In this document: positions 12,276 to 22,114 of the stretch, piece after piece
Layout of the letters: every line of letters starts with the position of its first letter
How positions within the stretch are numbered: position 1 is the stretch's first letter
DNA from: Lysinibacillus sphaericus
Lineage (GTDB): Bacteria; Bacillota; Bacilli; Bacillales_A; Planococcaceae
DNA length: 64,000 nt
NCBI RefSeq assembly: GCF_006864135.1
Contig: NZ_SADV01000019.1
Span: 1-64,000 of the forward strand
Direction: 5' to 3'
Translations under genes and position numbers: made by a program
Notes under the pieces: model-generated
Told to the model about the DNA's origin: nothing
The model's input: the letters and a program-made list of their open reading frames with translations, nothing else
The model's database searches: none

Positions 12276-13046
12276 TTGAAGAAACAACTTTGGGTAATTT
12301 TGTCGCTAGCATCAGTAGCATTACTACTATCTGGTTGTACAGAATTTAAAGAACCAATCTCCAAAGAAAGCACAGGCTTCTGGAATGAATTCATTGTTTG
12401 GCCTTTAGTGTCAGCGATTAAATACTTTGCTGAGTTGCTCGGTTCATATGCATGGGGGATCATTGTTGTAACGATTATCATTCGTTTAGCAATTCTTCCA
12501 TTGATGATTAAACAAACAAAGAGCTCTAAGAAAATGCAAGAAATTCAGCCAAAATTGAAGGAATTGCAAAAGAAGTATGCTTCTAAGGATGCACAGACAC
12601 AGCAACAGTATCAAAAAGAGATGATGCAACTTATGAGTGAGTCTGGTGTCAATCCACTTGCTGGATGTTTACCTGTATTCATTCAAATGCCAATTTTAAT
12701 TGGTTTCTACCATGCGATTAGTCGTATGAATGCTACACCTGCTTTTGATTTAGGGAATTTCTTTATTTTCCCGTTAGCAGAAACTGCACCGACACTAGCA
12801 ATTACGGCTGGTTTAATGCAATTTATCGTTTTACGTACGGGCCCAGCGATGGATAACCCTCAAATGAAAATAATGATGTACATTATGCCATTTATGATTA
12901 TTGCTTTCGGTATGGCATTACCAGCAGCATTATCACTATACTGGGTAATCGGTAACATTATTTCGATTGCTCAAAACCTGTTTATTTACAAACCTTGGGA
13001 AAAAAATAAAACACAACCTGCTCAAAATGGAGGGGCTAAAAAGTGA
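12276..13046 (+). CDS. yidC: membrane protein insertase YidC/SpoIIIJ
   Basis: Oxa1-family insertase of 256 residues. It has a lipoprotein signal with lipobox LLSGC (Cys21), five predicted membrane segments, and the charged cytoplasmic hairpin rich in Lys/Gln after the first core TM (about 80-120). Start is TTG at 12276 with AGGGGG 7 nt upstream. In B. subtilis the paralogue at this position, SpoIIIJ, is needed for forespore sigma-G activation; the same role here is inferred from position. The stop codon overlaps the jag start (GTGA). Confidence 0.95.
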   Translation: MKKQLWVILSLASVALLLSGCTEFKEPISKESTGFWNEFIVWPLVSAIKYFAELLGSYAWGIIVVTIIIRLAILPLMIKQTKSSKKMQEIQPKLKELQKKYASKDAQTQQQYQKEMMQLMSESGVNPLAGCLPVFIQMPILIGFYHAISRMNATPAFDLGNFFIFPLAETAPTLAITAGLMQFIVLRTGPAMDNPQMKIMMYIMPFMIIAFGMALPAALSLYWVIGNIISIAQNLFIYKPWEKNKTQPAQNGGAKK

Positions 13047-13852
13047 AACAACATACGCAAATAGGCGCAACAACACAAGAAGCGATCTCATTGGCGTTAC
13101 AGAAACTTGGCAAAACCCGTGAACAAGTAGATGTTGAAGTTTTACAAGAAGGTAAAAAAGGATTTTTAGGTTTTGGTGCACGATCTGCAGAAGTTCGTGT
13201 AACAGTAAAGGAAGTACAGGTTCGATCAACAATTGAAGTAGAAGAAGCTGAACAGCAAAATACGACTCAATTTGTCGAACCAACAGTAATAGATGATGTT
13301 GAAACAATAAGTTCACAAGTTTCTGAACAACCAAGTGATATCGAAACTGTTCAACAAATCGTAGAGGAACAAAAAGAGGAAGAAGAAACCTCGATAAACC
13401 CAATTGAAGATGCAAAGACTTATTTAGTAAATATTGCTGAACAATTGGGTATTCATGATCTTGAGATTGAAACGACACGTGAAGGGAAATATGTATTATT
13501 TCAACTGAAAAGCGAGAAAGCTGCACTGCTTATAGGGAAACGTGGTCAAACATTAAATTCCCTACAGCAATTAACACATCTTGTGTTAAATAAAAGTGCC
13601 AAGCAGTTCTTAATGGTGAAATTAGACGTAGAAAACTATCGTGAACGTCGTCAAGAAGCTTTAGAATTACTAGCAGATCGTATGGCGGATAAAGCACTTC
13701 GCTTAAATCAGCGTGTGACATTTGAGCCAATGCAGTCGTACGAAAGAAAAATTATTCATAATCAATTGGCAAATCGCCTTGATATTGAAACATATTCAGA
13801 AGGAACGGAGCCTAATCGTTATTTAGTTATTGAACCTGTAAAGAACGGCTAA
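13043..13852 (+). CDS. jag: RNA-binding protein Jag/KhpB
   Basis: 269 residues: N-terminal Jag-N domain (TTQEAISLALQKLG, then KKGFLGFG), a low-complexity acidic linker rich in Glu/Gln/Val (about 80-130), a KH domain with LIGKRGQTLNSLQ, and a C-terminal R3H domain (YRERRQEAL and following). Start GTG at 13043 overlaps the yidC stop by 4 nt, so translation is coupled. It partners KhpA in RNA binding in other Firmicutes; target RNAs are unknown. Confidence 0.95.
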   Translation: MKQHTQIGATTQEAISLALQKLGKTREQVDVEVLQEGKKGFLGFGARSAEVRVTVKEVQVRSTIEVEEAEQQNTTQFVEPTVIDDVETISSQVSEQPSDIETVQQIVEEQKEEEETSINPIEDAKTYLVNIAEQLGIHDLEIETTREGKYVLFQLKSEKAALLIGKRGQTLNSLQQLTHLVLNKSAKQFLMVKLDVENYRERRQEALELLADRMADKALRLNQRVTFEPMQSYERKIIHNQLANRLDIETYSEGTEPNRYLVIEPVKNG

Positions 13853-13881
13853 ACTTCGTAAAAAACATACAGACAAAAATA

Positions 13882-13920
13882 AAAAGTCATTTTATCGTCA
13901 TGATAAAATGACTTTTTTTA
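13882..13920 (+). terminator. jag operon terminator
   Basis: A perfect 15-bp stem (AAAAGTCATTTTATC against GATAAAATGACTTTT) ending in a T run. Confidence 0.92.
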
Positions 13921-14111
13921 TGTTGTTGAAAAACTAGATGGTTAAGGGATTTTTATGAATGTTGTGGTGCCTTAGATAAGGGTAATTTCCATTCCAGGTT
14001 ACTTGCTTGTCGCTGACGCTTCGCTTTCGCAAAGATAAACAATGCTGAAGTTTTCGTTTTATTACTATAAATTTTGAGTGACCTGCCAGAAGATATCTGC
14101 CAGGAGAAGTA

Positions 14112-14183
14112 GTTGATTGGAGTGGAGACTAAGCGTCTCCTCGGATGCCCCCAGGAAAGCGCTCAGTCGGAACGGAAATCAAC
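14112..14183 (+). repeat. family A repeat (GTTGATT element), copy 1
   Basis: Begins GTTGATTGGAGTGGAG and ends CGGAACGGAAATCAAC, so the ends are inverted (GTTGATT/AATCAAC). The same borders occur at 19768, 36025 (reversed) and 59978. The ORF at 14145-14360 is a chance reading through it. A loose fragment of related sequence (GCTGACGCTTCGCTTTCGC) lies at about 14012. Confidence 0.85.
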
Positions 14184-14257
14184 CCCTCATTTTGCCGAAA
14201 AGCATACTTTATTCATTTGCACGATATTTTTAAAATCAAGTGTGAACGCTTTAGCAT

Positions 14258-14288
14258 TTGTAGCCTTTGTCGAAATACGTGCTATAAT
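14258..14288 (+). promoter_or_regulatory. mnmE promoter (extended -10)
   Basis: TGCTATAAT (14280-14288) is an extended -10; the best -35 is TTGTAG (14258-14263), 19 bp away. The three DnaA boxes lie between it and mnmE. Confidence 0.5.
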
Positions 14289-14302
14289 GTAGAGCTTTCT
14301 GA

Positions 14303-14406
14303 TTATCCACAATTGGAAATTATCCTTACTTTAGATTTTGCAGAAAATATGTTAGTCTAAGGTGTTAGTAAGTATTGGTCGGTTTTATTTATCCACATGT
14401 GGATAA
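14303..14406. promoter_or_regulatory. DnaA-box cluster upstream of mnmE
   Basis: Three perfect boxes: TTATCCACA at 14303-14311 and 14389-14397, and TGTGGATAA at 14398-14406. The last two abut as an 18-bp perfect palindrome that ends 18 nt before the mnmE start codon. From memory, a DnaA cluster in the jag-trmE (mnmE) gap is also reported in B. subtilis. Confidence 0.9.
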
Positions 14407-14424
14407 CGTTAAGGAGGTCATTAA

Positions 14425-15810
14425 ATGGAGTTCGATACAATTGCTGCGATATCCACACCTATGGGTGAAGGAGCTATTGCTATTGTTCGTTTAAGTGGGG
14501 ACGAAGCAGTCGCGATTGCAGATAAAATATTCAGATCGCCTGGTGGTAAAAGTTTAACAACGAAGGCTTCACATACAATTCATTACGGACATTTGGTTGA
14601 TCCAAAAACAGATGAGATTGTAGAGGAAGTAATGCTGTCATTAATGCGTGGGCCTAAAACATTCACTCGTGAGGATGTAATAGAAATTAACTGTCACGGG
14701 GGACTAGTTTCGGTGAACCGTGTATTAAAGCTAGCATTAACAAATGGAGCAAGACTCGCAGAGCCAGGTGAATTTACAAAACGCGCATTCTTAAATGGAC
14801 GTATCGATTTATCACAGGCTGAGGCAGTGATGGATTTAATAAGAGCAAAAACTGATAGAGCGATGAATGTTGCGTTGGGACAAATGGATGGCAAATTATC
14901 GCGTTTAATTGGTGACTTACGCCAAGCATTACTAGAGACATTAGCACAAGTAGAGGTTAATATAGATTATCCGGAGTATGATGATGTAGAAGAGATGACG
15001 GTACCAGTATTAGTAGAAAAATGTACATGGGTACGAAATGAAATTATTAAACTTTTGCAAACATCTTCTCAGGGAAAAATATTACGAGAGGGTCTATCAA
15101 CTGTTATTTTAGGCCGCCCAAACGTTGGGAAATCTTCTCTTTTAAATAGCTTAGTACAGGAGAACAAGGCTATTGTGACAGATATAGCTGGTACAACTCG
15201 TGATATTATAGAAGAGTACGTGAATGTACGTGGTGTTCCGCTTCGTTTAGTCGATACAGCTGGTATTCGAGAGACAGAGGATATCGTCGAGCGAATTGGT
15301 GTTGAACGTTCACGTGAGGCGTTGCGTGGCGCAGATTTAATTTTATTTGTTTTAAACTACGCAGAGGAATTGACTGCCGAGGATGAACGTCTATTCGAAA
15401 CAATTCAAGCGATGGATTACATCGTTATTGTCAATAAAACAGATCTACCGCAAAAAATAGATATAGCTCGTGTCAAAGAGCTAGCAGGCAATCATCGCGT
15501 TGTGACAACTTCTCTTTTACAGGAAGAGGGCATCGCAGAGCTAGAGGAAGCAATTGCCGCGCTATTCTTTGAAGGGCAAATTGAAGCGGGCGATTTAACA
15601 TATGTTTCAAATGCAAGACATATAGCATTACTTCATCAAGCACAAGCAACGGTCGAGGATGCATTAGCTGGAGCACAAGCTGGTGTACCTGTTGATATGG
15701 TGCAAATAGATGTTACTAGAACTTGGGAAATACTTGGGGAAATTATCGGCGACACAGTACAAGAAAGCCTAATCAATCAGTTATTTTCACAGTTCTGCTT
15801 AGGAAAATAA
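14425..15810 (+). CDS. mnmE: tRNA modification GTPase MnmE
   Basis: With MnmG it installs the carboxymethylaminomethyl group on U34 of certain tRNAs. 461 residues. The N-terminal folate-binding domain starts [20 protein letters not shown]; the inserted G domain has GRPNVGKSS (from Gly230), DTAGI and NKTD; the C-terminus is the invariant CLGK with the catalytic cysteine. ATG with AAGGAGGT 8 nt upstream. Followed after 28 nt by mnmG, its functional partner. Confidence 0.98.
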   Translation: MEFDTIAAISTPMGEGAIAIVRLSGDEAVAIADKIFRSPGGKSLTTKASHTIHYGHLVDPKTDEIVEEVMLSLMRGPKTFTREDVIEINCHGGLVSVNRVLKLALTNGARLAEPGEFTKRAFLNGRIDLSQAEAVMDLIRAKTDRAMNVALGQMDGKLSRLIGDLRQALLETLAQVEVNIDYPEYDDVEEMTVPVLVEKCTWVRNEIIKLLQTSSQGKILREGLSTVILGRPNVGKSSLLNSLVQENKAIVTDIAGTTRDIIEEYVNVRGVPLRLVDTAGIRETEDIVERIGVERSREALRGADLILFVLNYAEELTAEDERLFETIQAMDYIVIVNKTDLPQKIDIARVKELAGNHRVVTTSLLQEEGIAELEEAIAALFFEGQIEAGDLTYVSNARHIALLHQAQATVEDALAGAQAGVPVDMVQIDVTRTWEILGEIIGDTVQESLINQLFSQFCLGK

Positions 15811-15838
15811 TTTTACTAAAGAAAGGAAGATACGAGCT

Positions 15839-17734
15839 ATGCCAACAAATTATGAGGCAGGCACGTTTGATGTTATCGTAATTGGCGCAGGTCACGCAGG
15901 TTCTGAAGCTGCACATGCTGCTGCCAAAATGGGTGCTAACACACTGATGTTAACAATCAATGTAGATATGATTGCATTTATGCCATGCAATCCTTCCATT
16001 GGTGGTCCTGCCAAAGGAATCGTAGTACGAGAAATTGACGCATTAGGTGGCGTCATGGGGAAAGTTATTGATAAAACGCATATTCAAATGCGGATGTTAA
16101 ATACAGGGAAAGGCCCTGCTGTGCGTGCATTACGTGCACAAGCGGACAAAGTTTTATACCAACAAGAAATGAAACGTGTGTTGGAGGAAACTGAAAATTT
16201 AACAATTCACCAAGGAATGGTGGAAGAGCTAATCATTGAAAACGGGGAAGTAAAAGGTGTTATTACACAAATTGGTGCTATTTATCGCGCTAAAACAGTT
16301 GTTATCACAACAGGTACATTCCTTCGTGGTGAAATCATTATTGGTGACGTAAAATATTCAAGTGGTCCTAATAACCAACAACCGTCAATTCGTTTAGCTG
16401 ATAACTTAAAAGAGCTTGGTTTTGACCTTGTGCGTTTTAAAACAGGTACACCACCACGAGTGAATAACCGAACAATTGATTATGATAAAACAGAGATTCA
16501 ACCAGGGGATGATGTTCCACGTGCTTTCAGCTTTGAAACAACTGAATTCATCATGGATCAGCTACCTTGCTGGTTAACTTATACAAGCCTAGAAACACAT
16601 GAAATTATCGAGGAGAACTTACATCTTTCACCGATGTATTCAGGGATGATTAAAGGTACGGGTCCACGTTATTGCCCTTCTATTGAAGACAAGGTTGTGC
16701 GATTTAACGATAAACCGCGCCACCAAATTTTCTTAGAGCCAGAAGGTCGCAATACACGTGAAGTATATGTACAAGGTTTATCAACTAGCTTACCAGAGCA
16801 TGTGCAAACGCGTTTACTAAAATCAATTCCAGGCTTAGAAAAAGCAGAAATGATGCGTGCTGGCTATGCTATTGAGTACGATGCAATTGTGCCAACACAA
16901 TTGTGGCCAACTTTAGAAACAAAACGTATTAAAGGTTTATATACAGCTGGTCAAATTAATGGAACATCAGGTTACGAGGAAGCGGCTGCTCAAGGCTTAA
17001 TGGCTGGGGTAAATGCTGCTGCTAATGTGCTTGGTAAACAAGAATTAATTTTAAGCCGCTCGGATGCTTATATTGGCGTATTAATTGATGATTTAGTAAC
17101 TAAAGGAACAAATGAACCGTATCGCTTATTAACATCTCGTGCGGAATATCGTTTACTACTTCGTCATGATAACGCTGATTTACGTTTGGTAGAGCTAGGT
17201 TATAATATAGGAATGATTACTGAAGGAAGATATGCAGCATTCAATGAGAAAAAAGAGCTGATTGAAAACGAAATTGCACGTCTCCGTGAAGTGATTATTA
17301 AACCAAATGAAGCAACACAAGCTACTATTCGCTCTGTAGGTGGTAGTGAGCTAAAAGATGGTATCCGTGGAGCAGATTTATTAAAACGTACAGAAATGCA
17401 TTATGCGTTAATTTCTTCGTTAATTCCAGCAGACATAGAGTTTTCGGATGAAGTGAAGGAACAAATTGAAATTCAGCTTAAGTATGAAGGTTATATTGAA
17501 AAAGCATTGCAACAAGTTGAGAAGCTTCATAAAATGGAAAATAAAAAAATCCCTGAAAATATTGATTATGACGCTATTTCAGGTCTAGCAACAGAAGCTA
17601 GACAAAAATTAAAACAAGTTATACCACTTTCCATTGCCCAAGCATCGCGAATCTCTGGTGTAAACCCAGCAGATATTTCAATATTACTTGTTTATATAGA
17701 GCAAGGTAAAATTGCACGTGTCAGCGGCGAATAA
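15839..17734 (+). CDS. mnmG: tRNA uridine-5-carboxymethylaminomethyl modification enzyme MnmG
   Basis: FAD-dependent partner of MnmE (GidA family), 631 residues. The dinucleotide-binding motif [10 protein letters not shown] is near residue 16, with the family signatures [10 protein letters not shown] and, further on, [11 protein letters not shown]. The C-terminal helical domain contacts MnmE and tRNA in the family. ATG at 15839 with GAAAGGAAG upstream. Same operon as mnmE. Confidence 0.98.
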   Translation: MPTNYEAGTFDVIVIGAGHAGSEAAHAAAKMGANTLMLTINVDMIAFMPCNPSIGGPAKGIVVREIDALGGVMGKVIDKTHIQMRMLNTGKGPAVRALRAQADKVLYQQEMKRVLEETENLTIHQGMVEELIIENGEVKGVITQIGAIYRAKTVVITTGTFLRGEIIIGDVKYSSGPNNQQPSIRLADNLKELGFDLVRFKTGTPPRVNNRTIDYDKTEIQPGDDVPRAFSFETTEFIMDQLPCWLTYTSLETHEIIEENLHLSPMYSGMIKGTGPRYCPSIEDKVVRFNDKPRHQIFLEPEGRNTREVYVQGLSTSLPEHVQTRLLKSIPGLEKAEMMRAGYAIEYDAIVPTQLWPTLETKRIKGLYTAGQINGTSGYEEAAAQGLMAGVNAAANVLGKQELILSRSDAYIGVLIDDLVTKGTNEPYRLLTSRAEYRLLLRHDNADLRLVELGYNIGMITEGRYAAFNEKKELIENEIARLREVIIKPNEATQATIRSVGGSELKDGIRGADLLKRTEMHYALISSLIPADIEFSDEVKEQIEIQLKYEGYIEKALQQVEKLHKMENKKIPENIDYDAISGLATEARQKLKQVIPLSIAQASRISGVNPADISILLVYIEQGKIARVSGE

Positions 17735-17757
17735 TTAACAACAGTAAAGTGAATAAG

Positions 17758-17792
17758 AGGCGGGCATACCTTTGTGCCCGCTTCCTATTTTT
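17758..17792 (+). terminator. mnmG terminator
   Basis: GCGGGCA (17760-17766) pairs with TGCCCGC (17775-17781), then CTTCCTATTTTT. The T run is interrupted, so it may be leaky into rsmG. Confidence 0.7.
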
Positions 17793-17897
17793 AAGGCTAG
17801 TCTTATTTTTATATAGTTGATTTGTAAATGGGAACGAGTACATGCTTACAAATCAAAAATAGGGATAGTAAAGCCAGTTAGAAAAAGGAGACTTTAC

Positions 17898-18614
17898 ATG
17901 AACGAACAACAATTTATCGAGGATCTGAAGGAAAAGGGCATTGAACTCTCTGAAAAGCAGATGGCTCAATTCAAAAAATACTTTGAGTTACTTGTTGAGT
18001 GGAATGAAAAGATGAACTTAACTGCTATTACGGATTTAGAAGGAGTTTATTTAAAGCACTTTTATGATTCGATTAGTGCCTCTTTTTATTTTGATTTTTC
18101 AAAAGTGACGACAGTTTGTGATGTTGGAGCAGGTGCTGGTTTCCCAAGTATTCCAATTAAAATCTGCTTCCCACATTTACATGTAACAATTGTCGATTCT
18201 TTAAATAAAAGAATTACATTTTTAAATCATTTAAGTGATGAGTTACAATTAGATAATATGAATTTCGTACATGCCCGTGCAGAGGAATTTGCACAAAATG
18301 CGAAATATCGTGAACAGTTTGATGTTGTAACAGCTCGTGCGGTAGCCCGATTATCAGTCTTATCGGAGTTATGTGTACCACTAGCGAAGCAAGGTGGCTA
18401 TTTTGTTGCTTTAAAAGCGGCTGCTGGTGCGGAAGAATTAAAAGATGCAAAAAAAGCATTGGCCACATTAGGGGTTGCACTAAAAGAAGAATTTTCTTTC
18501 CTACTACCTGTTGAAGAAAGTGACCGCATGTTATATATCTTTGATAAAATAAAAGGAACACCGAAAAAATACCCGCGAAAACCAGGTGTACCAAATAAAA
18601 CACCAATTCAATAA
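17898..18614 (+). CDS. rsmG: 16S rRNA (guanine-N7)-methyltransferase RsmG
   Basis: Methylates G527 (E. coli numbering) of 16S rRNA. 238 residues, normal. The SAM-binding glycine motif is [20 protein letters not shown] 17898 has AAAGGAG 7 nt upstream; the open frame reaches back to 17817 but lacks a ribosome-binding site there. Third member of the mnmE-mnmG-rsmG group. Confidence 0.97.
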   Translation: MNEQQFIEDLKEKGIELSEKQMAQFKKYFELLVEWNEKMNLTAITDLEGVYLKHFYDSISASFYFDFSKVTTVCDVGAGAGFPSIPIKICFPHLHVTIVDSLNKRITFLNHLSDELQLDNMNFVHARAEEFAQNAKYREQFDVVTARAVARLSVLSELCVPLAKQGGYFVALKAAAGAEELKDAKKALATLGVALKEEFSFLLPVEESDRMLYIFDKIKGTPKKYPRKPGVPNKTPIQ

Positions 18615-18618
18615 TTAG

Positions 18619-18634
18619 TGTTTCATGTGAAACT
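18619..18634. promoter_or_regulatory. parS-like site
   Basis: TGTTTCATGTGAAACT differs from the parS consensus at two positions. It sits just after rsmG. Binding by Spo0J is plausible but weaker than at a perfect site. Confidence 0.55.
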
Positions 18635-18793
18635 TCTCAAAGTAGAAAATATTTTTTCTATTTTGAGCATACATACTAGTTATGGATGGTTCACGCAAAT
18701 GACATCTACGAACTATATACATTTTAAGAAATATAATAAATAATAATAGAATGAAACAGAGCAAGATAGTTACTTAAAGGTGGTGCCACTTGG

Positions 18794-19693
18794 ATGAAAA
18801 GTCCTTTTTCACGTTTTTTTGGAGGCGGAAATAAAACTGAGCCTATTGTGAAAAATGAAGTAGAACAAGCAGAGACGGTTCATGCAGCAGAAGAAGTTAT
18901 AAAGCTGCCTATTGATCAAATTGTACCTAACCGTTTTCAGCCACGTACTATTTTTGATGATGAAAAAATTGAAGAATTATCAAGAACCATTCATACACAT
19001 GGTGTAATTCAGCCAATTGTTGTACGTAAAACAGCAGAAAATCAATATGAAATCATTGCTGGTGAGCGTCGCTATCGAGCAATGAAAAAGCTACAATGGA
19101 CAGAAGTCCCGGCAATTATAAGAAATTTAACTGATAAGGAAACGGCCTCTATCGCGTTAATCGAGAACCTACAGCGTGAGGAATTAACAGCAATTGAAGA
19201 AGCTGTTGCCTATCAAAAATTATTAGAGCTTCATGAGCTGACACAAGAGGCTCTGGCCCAACGACTTGGAAAAGGACAATCCACGGTAGCCAATAAATTA
19301 CGTTTACTAAAGCTTCCTGAAGAAGTGCAGCAAGCTATTTTGAAGCGTGAAATCTCTGAACGACATGCACGTGCATTAATTGCAATTAAAGATCGGCCAT
19401 TACAGTTAGAAGTTTTACAACAAACGATTGAAAATGATTGGAATGTTCGCCAGTTAGAAGAACAGATTTATGTTTTATTACATCCGGAGGTAGTAGCTCA
19501 AGAAGAAGCGGAGCCAAAGAAAGTAAAGCCGAAACGTAAGGCCATTAGTAAAGACGTACGCATTGCTTTAAATACGATTAAACAATCGTTATCTATGGTA
19601 ACAAAGAGCGGTATAACAGTTAAGACCGAAGAAGAAGACACAGAGGAATATTATCAAATTACAGTGAAAATACCTAAAAAGAAAAAGTCTTAA
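18794..19693 (+). CDS. noc: nucleoid occlusion protein Noc
   Basis: ParB-family DNA-binding protein that blocks FtsZ assembly over the chromosome. 299 residues. The N-terminal [10 protein letters not shown] is the amphipathic membrane-targeting helix known from B. subtilis Noc and absent from Spo0J, which separates the two paralogues. The ParB CTPase motif GERRYRAM and an HTH ([20 protein letters not shown]) follow; the C-terminus is very Lys-rich. ATG at 18794 with AAAGGTGG upstream. A Noc-box-like site is seen at 38016. Confidence 0.94.
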   Translation: MKSPFSRFFGGGNKTEPIVKNEVEQAETVHAAEEVIKLPIDQIVPNRFQPRTIFDDEKIEELSRTIHTHGVIQPIVVRKTAENQYEIIAGERRYRAMKKLQWTEVPAIIRNLTDKETASIALIENLQREELTAIEEAVAYQKLLELHELTQEALAQRLGKGQSTVANKLRLLKLPEEVQQAILKREISERHARALIAIKDRPLQLEVLQQTIENDWNVRQLEEQIYVLLHPEVVAQEEAEPKKVKPKRKAISKDVRIALNTIKQSLSMVTKSGITVKTEEEDTEEYYQITVKIPKKKKS

Positions 19694-19767
19694 GTAGTGA
19701 TTGAAGTTATATTAGAAAAATAAAGAATTGGCTTTTATAGCATCATCAAAGGATGATATTTCTATAA

Positions 19768-19827
19768 GTTGATTGGAGTGGAGGATAAACGCCCCCAGGG
19801 AAGTATCCAGTCGGAACGAAATTCAAC
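19768..19827 (+). repeat. family A repeat, copy 2 (short)
   Basis: Same borders as copy 1 (GTTGATTGGAGTGGAG ... CCAGTCGGAACG ... TTCAAC) but only 60 nt. It lies between noc and soj. Confidence 0.8.
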
Positions 19828-19867
19828 CTCGTGATATGATGATGAACTACTTATATATCTCTGTAAG

Positions 19868-19912
19868 GAGGAGGCATCTCAGTAATAATTCTGGGAGATG
19901 TCTCCTTTTTTG
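19868..19912 (+). terminator. noc terminator
   Basis: GGAGGCATCTC (19870-19880) pairs with GAGATGTCTCC (19895-19905), one G-U pair, followed by six T residues. Confidence 0.85.
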
Positions 19913-20012
19913 CATATATTCTTAATATTTTATACAACTATTTTCTGTTTTTTTGATAGAATGAAAGTTAGATAGAGATATTTAACTTCTTTGGAGCAAG
20001 TGTTTTTTGTCA

Positions 20013-20368
20013 CGAAAGTGAAACGGCAGTTACAGAAGTCTCTCACCTCTATAAGTGGTAAGATGAATGCGGGTCTAAGTTATTTTTCGCGGGTGGGGTG
20101 TCCAACCATCCGCTGAAATAGAGGAACTCAGTCTAAGAACGCCACGTCCTGTGGCAACGACTGAGAGACCAACATCTTGCTGCTGACGCTGCGTTAGCAC
20201 TACGCTTTCGCGCAAAAAACATCTGTTGGCCCAAAACCTCCGGCGGATGTCACGGATTCGGAAAGGAGTTAATAAAGGATGTTAGCCTAAAATCATCGCA
20301 TCTATGCGAAAACGGCTAACTGACAAAGCCGAATCCGGACACAATTATGCCGAGGCATAATTGATCAG
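20013..20368 (+). repeat. family B structured repeat, copy 1
   Basis: About 355 nt of largely paired sequence. Stems seen: CTCAGTC (20127-20133)/GACTGAG (20159-20165) enclosing GCCAC/GTGGC with loop GTCCT; GGATTCGG (20254-20261)/CCGAATCC (20329-20336) enclosing GTTAGCC/GGCTAAC and TCGCAT/ATGCGA; and CAATTATGC (20342-20350)/GCATAATTG (20355-20363). A second full copy is at 38075. No coding frame is conserved, so it looks like a structured RNA or its DNA form. It fills most of the 734-nt noc-soj gap, normally short in relatives. Confidence 0.8.
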
Positions 20369-20427
20369 TGATTTTACAAATGATTTGTCAAAGTGAACCT
20401 TTGATAGATGAAAGCAGGTGCTTTTAA

Positions 20428-21189
20428 ATGGGTAGAATTATAGCAATCGCCAATCAAAAGGGTGGCGTAGGAAAAACAACGACATCGGTCAATTTGAGCG
20501 CTTGTCTAGCATACTTAGGGAAGAAAGTGCTCTTAATCGATACTGATCCACAAGGAAATACAACAAGTGGACTTGGTGTAAATAAAGGAGAACTTCAAGG
20601 CTGCATTTATGATGTATTAATTGATGATGAAAACGTTGAAAATGTCATTCAACAAACAAATGTCGAAAACTTAGCAATTGTTCCAGCAACCATTTCACTA
20701 GCAGGAGCAGAAATTGAATTAGTTTCGACAATTTCCAGAGAAGTACGTTTAAAGCACGCACTTCAAGATGTAAAAGAAAACTATGATTATATTATTATTG
20801 ATTGCCCGCCTTCGTTAGGGCTACTAACAATTAATGCTTTAACTGCTTCGGATGCGCTTATTATTCCTGTACAATGCGAATATTACGCATTAGAGGGGTT
20901 AAGTCAGTTGTTATCAACTGTCCGTTTAGTGCAAAAACATTTAAATCAGCAATTATACATTGATGGCGTATTGTTGACGATGCTTGATGCACGAACAAAC
21001 CTAGGCTTACAAGTTATTGATGAAGTAAAAAAGTATTTCCAAGATAAAGTATACAAAACAATTATTCCTCGTAATGTGCGATTAAGTGAGGCTCCAAGTC
21101 ATGGGCAGCCAATTATCATTTATGATGCAAAATCAAGAGGTGCAGAAGTGTATTTAGAGATGGCGAGGGAAGTGATTAAAAATGGCTAA
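20428..21189 (+). CDS. soj: chromosome-partitioning ATPase Soj (ParA)
   Basis: ParA-type ATPase, 253 residues, with the deviant Walker A QKGGVGKTTTSVNLSACL near the N-terminus. It acts with Spo0J on origin segregation and, in B. subtilis, also controls DnaA. Start ATG 20428, with GCAGGTG upstream. It overlaps spo0J by 8 nt. Confidence 0.97.
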   Translation: MGRIIAIANQKGGVGKTTTSVNLSACLAYLGKKVLLIDTDPQGNTTSGLGVNKGELQGCIYDVLIDDENVENVIQQTNVENLAIVPATISLAGAEIELVSTISREVRLKHALQDVKENYDYIIIDCPPSLGLLTINALTASDALIIPVQCEYYALEGLSQLLSTVRLVQKHLNQQLYIDGVLLTMLDARTNLGLQVIDEVKKYFQDKVYKTIIPRNVRLSEAPSHGQPIIIYDAKSRGAEVYLEMAREVIKNG

Positions 21190-22036
21190 AGGTCTAGGAA
21201 GAGGCATAGGTGCATTATTTCCTGGAGAGTCTATAGAACAAAGTGGGCAAGTGGAAGAAATACAATTAGAGCTTATCATCGCAAACCCATTTCAGCCTCG
21301 TAAAATTTTTGATGAAGAAACTTTACAAGAATTAGCTGACTCTATACAGGAACATGGTATTTTACAGCCAATTGCTGTACGTAAAAAAGGGCGTAAATAT
21401 GAAATCGTTGCCGGAGAACGCCGTTATAGAGCGACTCAATTAGCAGGTTTAGAGGTTATTCCAGCTATTATAAAAGAGCTATCAGATGCGCAAATGATGG
21501 AACTAGCTATTTTAGAAAATCTACAGCGTGAAGATTTGACAGTTATTGAAGAGGCTGAGGCATATCAAAGCTTAATGGAAAGCTTACATTTAACGCAGGA
21601 GGAGCTATCCAAAAGATTAGGGAAAAGTAGACCGCATATTGCCAATCATGTTCGTTTACTTGCATTACCAGAGGATGTTCGTGAGTTTATGAATGATGGA
21701 ACACTATCGATGGGGCAAGGACGAGCGTTACTTGGATTGAAAAATAAAAGAAGAATAGTAGAAGTGGCAAATAAGGTCATCAAACAAGGTTTAAACGTAC
21801 GGCAAGTTGAAATGTTAGTACACAATTTGAATGAAGAAGTTTCACGTGAAACAACTCAACTAAAGAAAAAAGATATATTCGTGGCAGCTAAGGAAACACA
21901 GTTACGTGATTACTTTGGAACAAATGTACAAATTAGAAAATCTAATAATAAAGGGAAAATTGAAATTGAATTTTACTCTGAAGATGATTTAGAACGTATT
22001 TTAGAAATATTAAATTTACAGGAAGAGGAAGAATAA
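21182..22036 (+). CDS. spo0J: chromosome-partitioning protein Spo0J (ParB)
   Basis: 284 residues: N-terminal MAKGLGRGIGALF (Soj-stimulating segment), ParB/CTPase domain with GERRYRATQ, the HTH that reads parS (LTQEELSKRLGKSRPHIAN), and a C-terminal dimerisation domain. It starts inside the soj stop region (ATGGCTAA overlap), so translation is coupled. A parS-like site lies within its own coding sequence, as in B. subtilis. Confidence 0.97.
   Translation: MAKGLGRGIGALFPGESIEQSGQVEEIQLELIIANPFQPRKIFDEETLQELADSIQEHGILQPIAVRKKGRKYEIVAGERRYRATQLAGLEVIPAIIKELSDAQMMELAILENLQREDLTVIEEAEAYQSLMESLHLTQEELSKRLGKSRPHIANHVRLLALPEDVREFMNDGTLSMGQGRALLGLKNKRRIVEVANKVIKQGLNVRQVEMLVHNLNEEVSRETTQLKKKDIFVAAKETQLRDYFGTNVQIRKSNNKGKIEIEFYSEDDLERILEILNLQEEEE
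21838..21853. promoter_or_regulatory. parS site inside spo0J
   Basis: AGTTTCACGTGAAACA differs from the perfect palindrome only at the first base. Confidence 0.88.
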
Positions 22037-22058
22037 GAGAAATATCAATAACGTGATC

Positions 22059-22091
22059 AGAGCGCCGAACTACAAGGCGCTCTCTATTTTT
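22059..22091 (+). terminator. spo0J terminator
   Basis: Perfect 8-bp GC-rich stem AGAGCGCC/GGCGCTCT (22059-22066, 22076-22083), then TATTTTT. Confidence 0.85.
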
Positions 22092-22114
22092 CTAGAGAGA
22101 AGGAAGGTTTGGAC

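Noticed and set aside
12936-13526. 196-codon minus-strand frame opposite yidC and jag
   Set aside because: Leu-rich shadow of two well-supported genes; no start signal.
14145-14360. Open frame of 71 codons starting PPGKRSVGTEINPSFCR
   Set aside because: The same peptide appears on the minus strand at 35983-36210; both are translations of the family A repeat, with no ribosome-binding site.
18214-18606. 130-codon minus-strand frame
   Set aside because: Shadow of rsmG.
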